The position numbers were made by a program, and so were the translations under genes. From Deltaproteobacteria bacterium (GTDB lineage Bacteria > Myxococcota_A > UBA9160 > UBA4427), in NCBI GenBank assembly GCA_002709835.1, contig PAQX01000107.1:1-33780 (forward strand): a DNA stretch of 33,780 bases. The letters are read 5' to 3'. Each line of letters opens with the position of its first letter. The stretch's first letter is position 1. Of this stretch, positions 23,761 to 32,037 are shown one piece after another. Below the pieces are notes generated by a model. That model was given only the letters and a program-made list of their open reading frames with translations, was not told where the DNA came from and ran no database searches.

Positions 23761-24546
23761 TCACACGGGCATGACGTTGCCGCCGTCGACGCAGATCGTC
23801 TGGCCGTTCACGAATCGTGCCTCGTCGCTGGCGAAGAACGTCGCGACCGACGCCATGTCCTCGGGTTGCGCGTTTGATCGACTCGCCGACATCTGGGCGA
23901 ACATCGGCTGTACTGGCTCGGGGACCTGGCGTGCGGTGGCGTCGGTCTCGGTGAGGCCGGGCGCGATGCAGTTTACGGTCACGCCGAACTGCCCAAGCTG
24001 ACCTGCCATGTGGCGTGTGAGGCCGATGACCGAGAACTTGGATGTCTGGTACGCATTGCTCGAGAGGACGAAGTTGTCCTTGTCGCCTCCTGCCATCCCC
24101 GAGATCTGGTGCAGATAGCCGGCGATTGACGCGATGTTGACGATTCGTCCGTTGCCTTGCTTCACCATCGGGGTCGCGGAAACGCGGGCCATGATCAACT
24201 GGCCGTGAACGTTGACGTCGTAGACCCGCTTCAGGTAGTCAAGGCTGTTGTCTGCGCCGTCATAGTCGCCGTAGATCGCAGCATTGTTGATGAGCACGTC
24301 GAGTTGCCCGAATCGCGAGAGGGTTGCTTCTACTGCGGCCTCGGCAGACCGTTCGTCCGCGATGTCCGTGTGCACGAAGTCGATCTCGCCTTCGCTCGCA
24401 AGTGACTCCGCCGTGTCCTTCGCCTGCTTTTCACCGATGTCCGCGATCATCACGTGGGCCCCTTCCTCGAGGAAGCGTCGGCAGTAGGCCGTTCCAATAC
24501 CCGACCCGCCTCCCGTCACTATCGCTACCTTTCCCTCGAGTCGCAT
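23761..24546 (-). CDS. Short-chain dehydrogenase/reductase (SDR)
   Basis: A 261-residue classical SDR oxidoreductase. The NAD(P)-binding TGGGSGIG begins at residue 11, D37 after the second strand (MIADIG) suggests NAD rather than NADP, NNAA follows near 88, and the catalytic set S (IASIAG) and YxxxK (YQTSK) is intact. The C-terminal FVNGQTICVDGG is typical. The frame is open 90 codons further upstream, but AGGAG lies seven bases before the ATG at 24546 (MRLEGK), fixing the start. The substrate is likely a secondary alcohol, sterol or fatty-acyl derivative; the divergent iron-type ADH suggests a shared role in alcohol or ketone metabolism. Confidence 0.94.
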   Translation of the reverse strand: MRLEGKVAIVTGGGSGIGTAYCRRFLEEGAHVMIADIGEKQAKDTAESLASEGEIDFVHTDIADERSAEAAVEATLSRFGQLDVLINNAAIYGDYDGADNSLDYLKRVYDVNVHGQLIMARVSATPMVKQGNGRIVNIASIAGYLHQISGMAGGDKDNFVLSSNAYQTSKFSVIGLTRHMAGQLGQFGVTVNCIAPGLTETDATARQVPEPVQPMFAQMSASRSNAQPEDMASVATFFASDEARFVNGQTICVDGGNVMPV

Positions 24547-24870
24547 CGTGTTCTCCTTTGGTCGCGTCTCTGTTGCGGTGGGCGAATCTAGGTCACCGCG
24601 ATCGCCTCCCGCTGCGATTTTCGGCGCACAATCGTGTTGAGCAGAATTTTTAGTGGCCTTTCGATATTTCGGGAACTCGGCGCGCGCGAGTGGCAATAGA
24701 CGAGGAGTTCGTTCTTCTCGGGCACACCGACTGCCGTTGTCACCCCTTCTGATGCTAATCGCGGGAGCACGGCAATTCGCGGTCCTGCTGGGCCGGTCCG
24801 AAATCCTGACTCGCACGTGTCCCCCCCCCTGCTGCGAGCCTTGTTACAGCTCTAACCACTGGAGATCGCC
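24547..24870. other. Divergent intergenic region, no gene seen
   Basis: A 324-bp gap between the divergent SDR and iron-type ADH genes. It carries their ribosome binding sites (AGGAG on the minus strand near 24553, CTGGAG on the plus strand near 24860) and must hold both promoters. Short open frames here are shadows without family resemblance. I see no clear inverted repeat or terminator. Confidence 0.5.
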
Positions 24871-26013
24871 GTGCTTTCAGCGCAGACATTCAAGGTTCAG
24901 CCTCTGCCCACTATTTCGTTTGGACGAGGCGCCAGCCTTGAATTGGGAGAGCACGTTCAGGCCCTGGGGCGGACCGCAGCTCTCATCGTCACCGACAAGA
25001 ATCTCGCGGCCAGCGGCGTGCTCGACCCGGTCGTGGCGGCCTTGCGAGCGGCCAACGTTCGCGTGGATATCTTCGACGGCGTAGAGCCGAATCCGACCGA
25101 TCGGAACGTTGAGGACGGTGCGGATAAGTTGCGGGCGCTGGAGTGCGCTTGCGTGGTGCCGATTGGCGGCGGTTCGTCGATGGACTGCGGTAAGTCCATC
25201 GCGCTCCTGGCCGCCAATGGGGGCAGCGTGGAAGAGATGCAGGCGTCCTTGCCCGGCGAGGCTGATGCTCCCGTGATCGCCGTTCCCACCACCGCAGGTA
25301 CGGGCTCCGAGACCAACAGCGCCTGCGTGATCACGAACACGCGACTCGGACGAAAAACCTATGTGATGCACCCGAGCATTACACCCAGGTTCGCGGTGCT
25401 GGATCCGGACCTGACTGTGGGCTTGCCGACCTATCCAACGGCGACCTGCGGCTTCGACGTCTTGACCCACGCGGTCGAAGCGTTTGTCTCGGTGGGTAGC
25501 TGCGCCTACTCGGACACGATCGCGCTGGAGGCGATCCGCAAGGTGGCTGGGAACCTGCGCGATGTGGTCGCGGACGGCTCCGACCTCGAAGCGCGCTCGC
25601 AGATGTTGCTCGGCTCGGCGATGGCGGCGATTGCGTTCAACACTTCCGGGCTCGGTTCGGTGCACGGCACGGGTCATGCCATTTCTGCCCGGCTGAACGC
25701 GGCCCATGGCCAGACGTTGGCGACCATGCTTCCACACGTGATGGAGTACAACATGCCGGAGCGCGCGGAGAAGTACGGAGAGGTCGCGCGCATTCTTGCG
25801 CCCAACGGGCCGGCGACGGGCGTGGGGGCGATCGACGCGGTTCTCGCGCTCCGGAGCGACATCGGGATCGACCGTTCGATCCAGGATCTCGGTGGAGAAG
25901 ACGGCCTTTTGGCTGTTCTGGTGGAAGACGCGACTGCAGATCCGGTGAACTTCACGAACCCGCGACCGGCCGACGCAAAAGCCTTCGAGGCGCTCTATCA
26001 GGCGGCTTGGTAG
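24871..26013 (+). CDS. Iron-containing (group III) alcohol dehydrogenase
   Basis: A 380-residue NAD(P)-dependent alcohol dehydrogenase of the Fe-ADH family. GGGSSMDCGK (99-108) binds the nucleotide, TTAGTGSE (140-147) follows, and the metal ligands are all present at D196, H200 (GFDVLTHAVEA), H265 (HGTGHA) and H279 (AAHGQ). H269 corresponds to the second histidine near the active site. The start codon is GTG, with GGAG eight bases upstream. Substrates in the family range from ethanol and lactaldehyde to butanol and hydroxyacids; nothing here narrows it. The SDR lies divergently upstream and the DUF1636 gene is convergent, seven bases after the stop. Confidence 0.94.
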   Translation: MLSAQTFKVQPLPTISFGRGASLELGEHVQALGRTAALIVTDKNLAASGVLDPVVAALRAANVRVDIFDGVEPNPTDRNVEDGADKLRALECACVVPIGGGSSMDCGKSIALLAANGGSVEEMQASLPGEADAPVIAVPTTAGTGSETNSACVITNTRLGRKTYVMHPSITPRFAVLDPDLTVGLPTYPTATCGFDVLTHAVEAFVSVGSCAYSDTIALEAIRKVAGNLRDVVADGSDLEARSQMLLGSAMAAIAFNTSGLGSVHGTGHAISARLNAAHGQTLATMLPHVMEYNMPERAEKYGEVARILAPNGPATGVGAIDAVLALRSDIGIDRSIQDLGGEDGLLAVLVEDATADPVNFTNPRPADAKAFEALYQAAW

Positions 26014-26020
26014 TCGCGGT

Positions 26021-26596
26021 CTAGGGGTCGTCGCCCGCCGGCAATAGATGCAGGGGCGGCACGCGACCGAGGATGCTCTTGCGCAGCGTTTGCGGGCGTT
26101 CGTCCCGCGCCATGAAGCCATCAGGGGCTTCGGCGTAGCGGGACACGCAGTCGAGGATGTCAGCGGTGTCGTGCTCGGGATTCTGATCTCCGAAAAGGTA
26201 GGTCCAGGCTCCGGGTGACGAGATCGCAATCCCGCACGGACGCGGGCACAGGCTGAGGCACTCGGCCGGCAAGACGTCTACCTGGATCGGCAGCTCAGCC
26301 TTGTTGAAGGTCTCGCGGAGCTTCTCGTAGAGACGGAAGCCTGGTCGATTCTCCAGGGGCTCCCTGGCCGAGCCTGGGCTTCTGCAGGACGTGCACACAT
26401 GTAGCGTGCAAGAACATCGTCCGTCCCGCGATAGGCTCACCGTCGGGGCGGGATGGCCGCCGGCTTTCGGAGAGATCGCCTGGGAGAGCCGTTGACGCAG
26501 GCGGGTGATCGCGCGCTCTGCGGTCGGGTCCAGGGTGGGGTGGTTGTCCAGTGCGCGCAGGATGATCTCGCAGTCTTCGGATCTCAGTCGCGGCAT
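26021..26596 (-). CDS. DUF1636 family metal-binding protein
   Basis: A 191-residue protein with a DUF1636 domain over about 64-180: LHVCTSCR (C68, C71), then AECLSLCPRPCGIAI (C113, C117, C121), SPGAWTYLFGDQ (127-138) and the conserved C-terminal RPQTLRKSILGRVPP. This is a thioredoxin-like, ferredoxin-shaped fold with cysteines placed to bind a metal or [2Fe-2S] cluster; members are commonly found near cobalamin or CobW-type genes. Residues 1-60 are an additional helical region (LRSEDCEIILRALDNH) not typical of the family, so a fused domain or an upstream-shifted start are both possible. It is divergent from the tiny gene at 26618 by only 21 bp. Confidence 0.85.
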   Translation of the reverse strand: MPRLRSEDCEIILRALDNHPTLDPTAERAITRLRQRLSQAISPKAGGHPAPTVSLSRDGRCSCTLHVCTSCRSPGSAREPLENRPGFRLYEKLRETFNKAELPIQVDVLPAECLSLCPRPCGIAISSPGAWTYLFGDQNPEHDTADILDCVSRYAEAPDGFMARDERPQTLRKSILGRVPPLHLLPAGDDP

Positions 26597-26617
26597 GTGC
26601 CCTCGTGTGCGGGTGGG

Positions 26618-26818
26618 ATGTCATTCAGGGCCCGAAGGGATCCGTCGGTGGTGCTCGAGGTCCGCAGCCACAAGGTGCCCGTCGTCCTCGAGGATGGGCA
26701 GATCGTCGGCCGCCTGATCTGCGAACGCATGGCGGGACGACCGGAGCGTCTCTACGGCAGCGAACTGGGGAGCCACTATCAGGCTCAGGGGCTCAAGCTA
26801 TCGAAGCACTTTAGGTGA
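26618..26818 (+). CDS. Small hypothetical protein
   Basis: A 66-residue frame whose middle reads like a folded small protein (VVLEVRSHKVPVVLEDGQIV, then a basic helix RLICERMAGRPERLYGSELG). No domain recognised. GGTGG lies just upstream of the ATG. It stops three bases before the end of the convergent 74-residue gene. Coding quality is good for so short a frame, but a chance frame cannot be excluded. Confidence 0.45.
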   Translation: MSFRARRDPSVVLEVRSHKVPVVLEDGQIVGRLICERMAGRPERLYGSELGSHYQAQGLKLSKHFR

Positions 26819-26821
26819 CCC

Positions 26822-27046
26822 TCAGCTCAGCTCCCGTTCCGCTTGTTCAAACCAGCCCAGTACGGCTCGCCAGTGATCATCGCCATAGAGCTTGCGAAAC
26901 CGCCGCGTCTCCTTGGCGTGTTCGTCTCGCCAGACGGCGAGCCGCTCTGTTACGAAGTTTGCGGTGAGGGGGATCCCGCAGTCGACCGTAATACAATGGC
27001 GCCACTGGTCGTAGGTTTTGGGAATGGGGTCGGAGATCTTCGCCAA
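26822..27046 (-). CDS. Small conserved-type hypothetical protein
   Basis: A 74-residue soluble protein starting MAKISDPIPKTYDQWRHCI, with CITVDCGIPLT (C18, C23), a helical segment with conserved-looking aromatic residues (ERLAVWRDEHAKET) and an ending FRKLYGDDHWRAVLGWFEQA. The sequence resembles an uncharacterised bacterial family I recall only by its TYDQWRHCITVDCGIPLT opening; no function is known to me. Its 3' end is convergent with the gene at 26618. Confidence 0.75.
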   Translation of the reverse strand: MAKISDPIPKTYDQWRHCITVDCGIPLTANFVTERLAVWRDEHAKETRRFRKLYGDDHWRAVLGWFEQAERELS

Positions 27047-27393
27047 CTGGCCTCCTGGTCGAAAGGTGAGAAGCGCTGATCAAACGTCGCCGTAACTCAT
27101 TGCCGGTCGGGCCGTTTGAGTTCCCAGAAGGTGTCCTGCCCGGCGATGGGGGAGATACGGCTTGTTCTGAGGCCTCTCCGCCCATCAGAGCCCGGGCGTT
27201 CGGCATTGCTCGTGACTCGCTCTTCGTGTCGCGAACAGATGGTTCACGGAAAAGCCGCCGACTCCCGTTTCTTCTCCCCAATTCAATGGGAACTCAAATG
27301 GCTCGAGCGGCAATTAGAAGTAAAGGGCTGCCGGGCGACGGAAACCGGTAAATTCACCGGCGTCGAGTCCGGCCTGCTAGCTTTCCAGCCGCA
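27047..27393. other. 347-bp gap, no gene seen
   Basis: Lies between the divergent 74-residue gene and sufE. Open frames here (for example running into sufE from 27116) have poor composition and no family resemblance. A short inverted repeat CCGGT-AAATTC-ACCGG sits around 27344-27359, upstream of sufE, but has no T-run. The sufE promoter presumably lies in this stretch. Confidence 0.45.
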
Positions 27394-27825
27394 ATGTCCA
27401 ATCCGCAACTTGACCACCTCTATCAGGTCTTCGAGCTCTACGACGACTGGTCCGATCGCTACCGCCATCTCCTGGAACTGGCCAAGGACCTCGCCCCGAT
27501 CGGTGACGACGAGCGCATCGAAGAGAACAGGGTCACCGGTTGTCTCAGTCAGGTCTGGCTGATCGCGGAGCCTGCGTCGGCTGGGGAAGGCGGCGACGTC
27601 ATGGTGTTTCGAGCCGACAGCGACGCCCGGCTGGTTCAAGGGCTGATTGCCGTGATTCTGATGTTGTATTCGGGGCGCTCGGCGTCGTATGTCCTGCAGA
27701 CTGATGCGAGGGAGGTATTCGCCCGGCTCGGTCTGGACAACCACCTGAGCGTGGGGCGCCGCAATGGTGTGGAGTCGATGATTCAGCGCATCAAGGCGCT
27801 GGCCCAGATCCGCCTGGAGGCTTGA
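27394..27825 (+). CDS. sufE: SufE-family sulfur acceptor protein
   Basis: A 143-residue SufE/CsdE-type protein. The sulfur-accepting cysteine is C50 in the motif VTGCLSQVWL, matching Cys51 of E. coli SufE. Further family features are YDDWSDRYRHLLEL at the N-terminus and the LSVGRRNGVESM stretch near residue 115-125. SufE takes persulfide from the desulfurase SufS and hands it to the SufBCD scaffold for iron-sulfur cluster assembly. No sufS, sufB, sufC or sufD gene is in the window, so it is a detached suf gene here. Start at 27394; upstream sequence offers no strong ribosome binding site. Confidence 0.93.
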   Translation: MSNPQLDHLYQVFELYDDWSDRYRHLLELAKDLAPIGDDERIEENRVTGCLSQVWLIAEPASAGEGGDVMVFRADSDARLVQGLIAVILMLYSGRSASYVLQTDAREVFARLGLDNHLSVGRRNGVESMIQRIKALAQIRLEA

Positions 27826-28034
27826 GAGGCCGTCGCTCGACGGGCCCAGCGAGTTCTTGCGCCCTCCTGCAGGGACTCGAGGTGTGACGGCCCCGGCCGC
27901 CGCCGCCGTCGACGACATGCCCAAGTCCGAACCCGGCGTCGGTTTTCGCCGGACCCGGGCCACCCCGCGTCGTGAAAGGCGTCTCCAAAACAATGGCTAT
28001 CCACGAGATGACATCCAATCCAAGGGGAACCGAG

Positions 28035-30209
28035 ATGAATTTTCGCAGCCGATCACGATCCGTCGCACGTACGCGACTCGCGGCGGTAGCGCTGGCCCTC
28101 CTCCTGACGGGAGGAGGCGCGGCGTGTTCGCGAGATCGTTCCTTTTTCGAAAAAGAGTCCGCATTGGCCGACTCGCCGGCGAATGGCCTCACGACGCGCT
28201 CCTCTGTGACGCGCCAGCGGCTTCGGGATGCGGGCATGGAAGCCGGGAACTGGCTCACTCATGGCCGTGATTTCACGGAGCAGCGGTTCAGCCCGCTCGC
28301 TGAGATCAATGAGCACACCGTTTCGGACCTCGGTCTCGCCTGGACCTTCGATCTCGAGACGACCCGCGGCGTTCAGTCGACTCCGATCGTCGTCGACGGG
28401 ACGATGTACGTCTCCGGGCCTTGGAGTCTGGTCTATGCGCTCGATGCGAAGACGGGTCGCGAACTCTGGCGATTCAATCCGGTAGTCGAGGGGCAGACTG
28501 CGCGGACGGCGTGTTGCAGCGTGGCGAGTCGCGGCGTGGCCATTTTCGAGGGCAAGGTCTTCCTCGGTGCGCTCGACGGTCGACTGATCGCTCTCGACGC
28601 CGCGACCGGCGAATCGCTGTGGGAAACCCAAACGACGGACACGTCTCAGCCTTATACGATTACAGGCGCGCCGCGTGTCTTCGCGGGGAGCGTTCTTATC
28701 GGGAACGGCGGCGCCGACCTGGGCGTTCGTGGCTATGTCTCTGCCTACGATCCTGACACGGGCGCGCTGTTGTGGCGGACCTATACCGTTCCCGGAGACC
28801 CGAACGAGCCCTTCGAATCGGAGGCCATGGAGGTCGCCGCGAAGACCTGGACGGGTGAATGGTGGAAATACGGGGGGGGCGGCACGGTCTGGGACGCGAT
28901 GGCGTACGACCCCGACCTCGAGTTGATCTATGTCGGCTCAGGCAACGGTTCCCCTCACGCGCGTTGGGCGCGCAGTCCGGGCGGGGGCGACAACCTCTAC
29001 CTCTCTTCCATTCTGGCGCTGCGAGCCGAGACCGGCGAGATCGCGTGGCATTTCCAGACCACGCCCGGCGATAGCTGGGATTACACGGCTACCCAGCACA
29101 TCATTCTCGCTGATCTCGAGATCGAAGGCCGAAGCCGGAAGGTGCTCATGCAGGCTCCGAAGAACGGCTTCTTCTTCGTCCTGGATCGTGTGACCGGGGA
29201 GTTCATTTCGGGCGAGCAGTACGTGTCGATGAATTGGGCCTCGGGGCTCGACGAGTCGGGGCGGCCTATCGAGACTGAGTACGCCGACTACCGCGAGCAG
29301 CTACGAATGATCACACCTTCGGCGCTCGGGGGGCACAACTGGCACCCGATGGCCTTTCATCCAGGAACCGGGCTCGTTTACATCCCCGCGCTCGAGCTAT
29401 CGATCCCGATGCTTTTCGACGAGGATTGGGAGTTCGCCCCCGGGCACTTCAACTTCGCGACCGCGATCGACGAGTACGACTTCGAGTTCAAGGGCGTGCC
29501 TCCTGAAGGCTTCCTGCTGGCGTGGGATCCGCGCACCCAGGAGGAAGTCTGGCGCGTGAACCACTCGAACCTGTGGAACGGCGGGGTGCTCGCGACAGGG
29601 GGGGGATTGGTCTTTCAGGGCAACTCCGAGGGGCTCTTCGTCGCGTATCGTGCGAGCGATGGCGAACGTCTGTGGGAATCCACCGCGGGCACCGGTGTCA
29701 TGGCTGGCCCGGTCAGCTTTGAGATCGATGGAGCGCAGTATGTCGCCGTCGCCGCGGGCTGGGGCGGAAGCTATCCCATGGGAATGGGGGCGCTCGCGGC
29801 TGAAGCGCAATCGAAAGGGGGCGGGCGCGTGCTCGCCTACCGCCTCGGTGCCAACGAGACGCCTCCGACGTCTCCGGCGTGGCCGGGACCGCCGCCGGTA
29901 CCGACCTTCCAGGTCGAGGCGACCGAAGCAGACATCATGGAGGGCATCGTTCTCTACCACGCCCAGTGTGGGATCTGTCACGGCACCGGCGCGGTCGGCG
30001 GTGGCTCGGTTCCAGATCTGCGATACGCGAGCGAGTACGTGCACCAACGTTTCAACGAGATCGTGCTCGGGGGCGAGAGAGCGGTCCTCGGGATGCCCAG
30101 CTTCTCCGATCGATTGACGACCGAAGACACGCGAAAGATCCAGGCATTCATCCTCGCGGCGGCACACCAGGCGTCGGCGTCTTCCGGCGAGGAGACGAGC
30201 TCGGACTAG
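28035..30209 (+). CDS. PQQ-dependent alcohol dehydrogenase with cytochrome c domain
   Basis: A 724-residue periplasmic quinohemoprotein. A signal sequence (about 1-31) ends GGGAACS, which could be a lipobox with Cys31 lipidated. The eight-bladed PQQ propeller (about 70-600) has blade motifs such as YALDAKTGRELWRF, the vicinal disulfide C160-C161 and GDSWDYT with the catalytic Asp. The C-terminal cytochrome c carries C645xxC648H649 and the likely Met ligand M687 (LGMPSF). Such enzymes oxidise alcohols or aldehydes and pass electrons through the haem. The residue after the WDY triad is Thr, not the extra Asp typical of lanthanide enzymes, so a calcium type is expected. AAGGGGA precedes the ATG at 28035. 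The conserved GNGGAE metal-ligand motif reads GNGGAD here. PQQ synthesis genes are absent from the window. Confidence 0.93.
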   Translation: MNFRSRSRSVARTRLAAVALALLLTGGGAACSRDRSFFEKESALADSPANGLTTRSSVTRQRLRDAGMEAGNWLTHGRDFTEQRFSPLAEINEHTVSDLGLAWTFDLETTRGVQSTPIVVDGTMYVSGPWSLVYALDAKTGRELWRFNPVVEGQTARTACCSVASRGVAIFEGKVFLGALDGRLIALDAATGESLWETQTTDTSQPYTITGAPRVFAGSVLIGNGGADLGVRGYVSAYDPDTGALLWRTYTVPGDPNEPFESEAMEVAAKTWTGEWWKYGGGGTVWDAMAYDPDLELIYVGSGNGSPHARWARSPGGGDNLYLSSILALRAETGEIAWHFQTTPGDSWDYTATQHIILADLEIEGRSRKVLMQAPKNGFFFVLDRVTGEFISGEQYVSMNWASGLDESGRPIETEYADYREQLRMITPSALGGHNWHPMAFHPGTGLVYIPALELSIPMLFDEDWEFAPGHFNFATAIDEYDFEFKGVPPEGFLLAWDPRTQEEVWRVNHSNLWNGGVLATGGGLVFQGNSEGLFVAYRASDGERLWESTAGTGVMAGPVSFEIDGAQYVAVAAGWGGSYPMGMGALAAEAQSKGGGRVLAYRLGANETPPTSPAWPGPPPVPTFQVEATEADIMEGIVLYHAQCGICHGTGAVGGGSVPDLRYASEYVHQRFNEIVLGGERAVLGMPSFSDRLTTEDTRKIQAFILAAAHQASASSGEETSSD

Positions 30210-30368
30210 CCACCAGCTGGCGCGCGTAGTTCACATTGCTTCGAGGCCCGGCCGGAACAGGCGAACTCGACGAAGAGGCGGAGCTGGGTGCTCCGGCTTC
30301 GCGTCGGCGGCGCCTGGAGAGAGTTCGTATACATCGGCCGAGATGCTCTCCGCCCGGGGCGTCTTTGG

Positions 30369-31880
30369 TCAGTCGATCTCGTCCCGCCGGACTGCGGCAC
30401 CGTAATCTGAGGGGGCTACCCAGCCAGGGTGTGGCCAGTGAACACCCTGCGCTCCACCGGCAGGATAAAGCGAGACCCAGCGGTTCAGTCTGTCGAGGAG
30501 GTCGGCGCGTCGATCAGGCTCTTGCTCCGAGAGATCGACCTCCTCGCGCGGGTCGGATTCGACATCGAACAGCAGGACACGTGCCTCCTGATTCGCGAAG
30601 CCCAGCGTTCGGATGAGCTTCCAGTCGCCAAGGCGGATCGCCTCCTGGCGGCCGACGACTCCGTTGACCCCGAAGAAGATCTCGCCAGGAGGCACCGGCG
30701 CAGCGCCTGCGATCTGGGGCCAGCGGTCCGCACCGTCGAAAGGAAGGATGTTCCTGCCTTCTGTGCCGGTGGCGGCGAGCAGGGTGGGGAAGACATCCAG
30801 CGCGGAGACGGTCTGGGTGACGACGCGGCCGCCCTTCAGTCCGGCGGGCCATCGGATGGCCGCGGGGACGCGGATGCCGCCCTCGAAGACCGTCGACTTC
30901 TCACCGCGGAGCGGTGCATTGCTCGCCCCGAGCGAGACGTGGCCCCCGTTGTCCGAGAGAAAGAGCACGAGCGTGTCGTCGGTGATGCCCTCCGCTTCCA
31001 GCGCAGAAAGGATGCGGCCCACGGCAAGGTCGAGGCTGTGCACCATTGCGGCGAAGACGGCCCGGGGCGCATCCCCTGCCGGGTCCAGGATTCTCGCGGC
31101 TTCGGTGCGTGTCATCCCCAGTCGCTCGGCTACGCCGTCGATGAACGTGGCGTGGGCGAGCAGGTTCTCCTCGCTTGGGATCTCGGCATAGCGGGCCACG
31201 AGCTCGGGTGGGGCCTGCATGGGGCTGTGGGGCGCATTGAAGGGGACGTAGAGGAAGAGCGGCCTGGAAGGGTCTCGCTCCGAGATGATGCGAGCCGCTT
31301 CGGCACCGAGGAGCTCGGTCGTGTAGCCCTCTTCGCGGACGGTTTCGCCATCTCGCTGCCAGTCGATTCCGCCGAAGCGAGAATGCCGGTAGTAGTCGAT
31401 GGCACCGAGCAGATGGCCATAGATCTGGTCGAAGCCTCTTCGGTTCGGCGTTTGGTCGACATGGCTGTGGCCCAGATGCCATTTTCCGACGATCGCGGTT
31501 TGGTATCCCGCTGCTCGGAACGACTCCGAGAGCAGATGCTCTTCCTGCGGAAGCCCGAAATAGTCCCAGGGCCGCGCCACGCCGAAGACGAGCCCGCTGC
31601 GAATCGGAGAGCGGCCGGTCAAGAGGGCAGCGCGGGTCGGCGTGCAGATCGGCTGAACGTAGAACCGGTCGAGCTGAACGCCCTCCTGCGCCAATTGGTC
31701 GATGTGAGGCGTCTCGATCGGCGCGCCGTGGTAGCCGACGTCGTTCCAGCCGAGATCGTCTGCGAGGATCACGACGACGTTCGGTGGGGCGGTCGCGGTC
31801 GCCTCACTTGACGGGAAGACGCATAGGCTCGAAAGAAGAAGCAGCGAGCAGGTCATCGAGAACCGGCGCCGTCTCGGCAT
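30369..31880 (-). CDS. Secreted sulfatase (alkaline phosphatase superfamily)
   Basis: A 503-residue arylsulfatase-type hydrolase with signal peptide (MPRRRRFSMTCSLLLLSSLC). The metal site begins ADDLGWNDVG (40-49). The active-site motif is C79-T-P-T-R83, in which the cysteine must be oxidised to formylglycine by a modifying enzyme, followed by AALLTGR. VGKWHLG and the later SDNGGH supply the remaining conserved active-site residues. It removes sulfate esters from polysaccharides, steroids or xenobiotics; the target is unknown. ATG at 31880 is preferred over 31886 because GGGAG then lies nine bases away. It is downstream of the FAD monooxygenase on the same strand, with a 157-bp gap. Confidence 0.94.
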   Translation of the reverse strand: MPRRRRFSMTCSLLLLSSLCVFPSSEATATAPPNVVVILADDLGWNDVGYHGAPIETPHIDQLAQEGVQLDRFYVQPICTPTRAALLTGRSPIRSGLVFGVARPWDYFGLPQEEHLLSESFRAAGYQTAIVGKWHLGHSHVDQTPNRRGFDQIYGHLLGAIDYYRHSRFGGIDWQRDGETVREEGYTTELLGAEAARIISERDPSRPLFLYVPFNAPHSPMQAPPELVARYAEIPSEENLLAHATFIDGVAERLGMTRTEAARILDPAGDAPRAVFAAMVHSLDLAVGRILSALEAEGITDDTLVLFLSDNGGHVSLGASNAPLRGEKSTVFEGGIRVPAAIRWPAGLKGGRVVTQTVSALDVFPTLLAATGTEGRNILPFDGADRWPQIAGAAPVPPGEIFFGVNGVVGRQEAIRLGDWKLIRTLGFANQEARVLLFDVESDPREEVDLSEQEPDRRADLLDRLNRWVSLYPAGGAQGVHWPHPGWVAPSDYGAAVRRDEID

Positions 31881-32037
31881 GAGCATTGTCTCCCTTCGTA
31901 CCGAGTGTATCGTGATGCGCGGCCGCGCGGGTGGGGAGAGGGCTTGGGCGATCCAATCCCCGGATTCGCGCGCTAGCGACGTGGAATTACCGCTGCTTGG
32001 CCCCGCGATCGCATTCTCCGGAGGAAGAATCCCCCGT

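Noticed and set aside
24877..26229. 450-codon minus-strand frame opposite the iron-type ADH
   Set aside because: Composition typical of antisense to GC-rich coding sequence; the ADH has all ligands.
30429..31811. 460-codon plus-strand frame opposite the sulfatase
   Set aside because: No recognisable domain; the sulfatase on the other strand has signal peptide and active-site motif.
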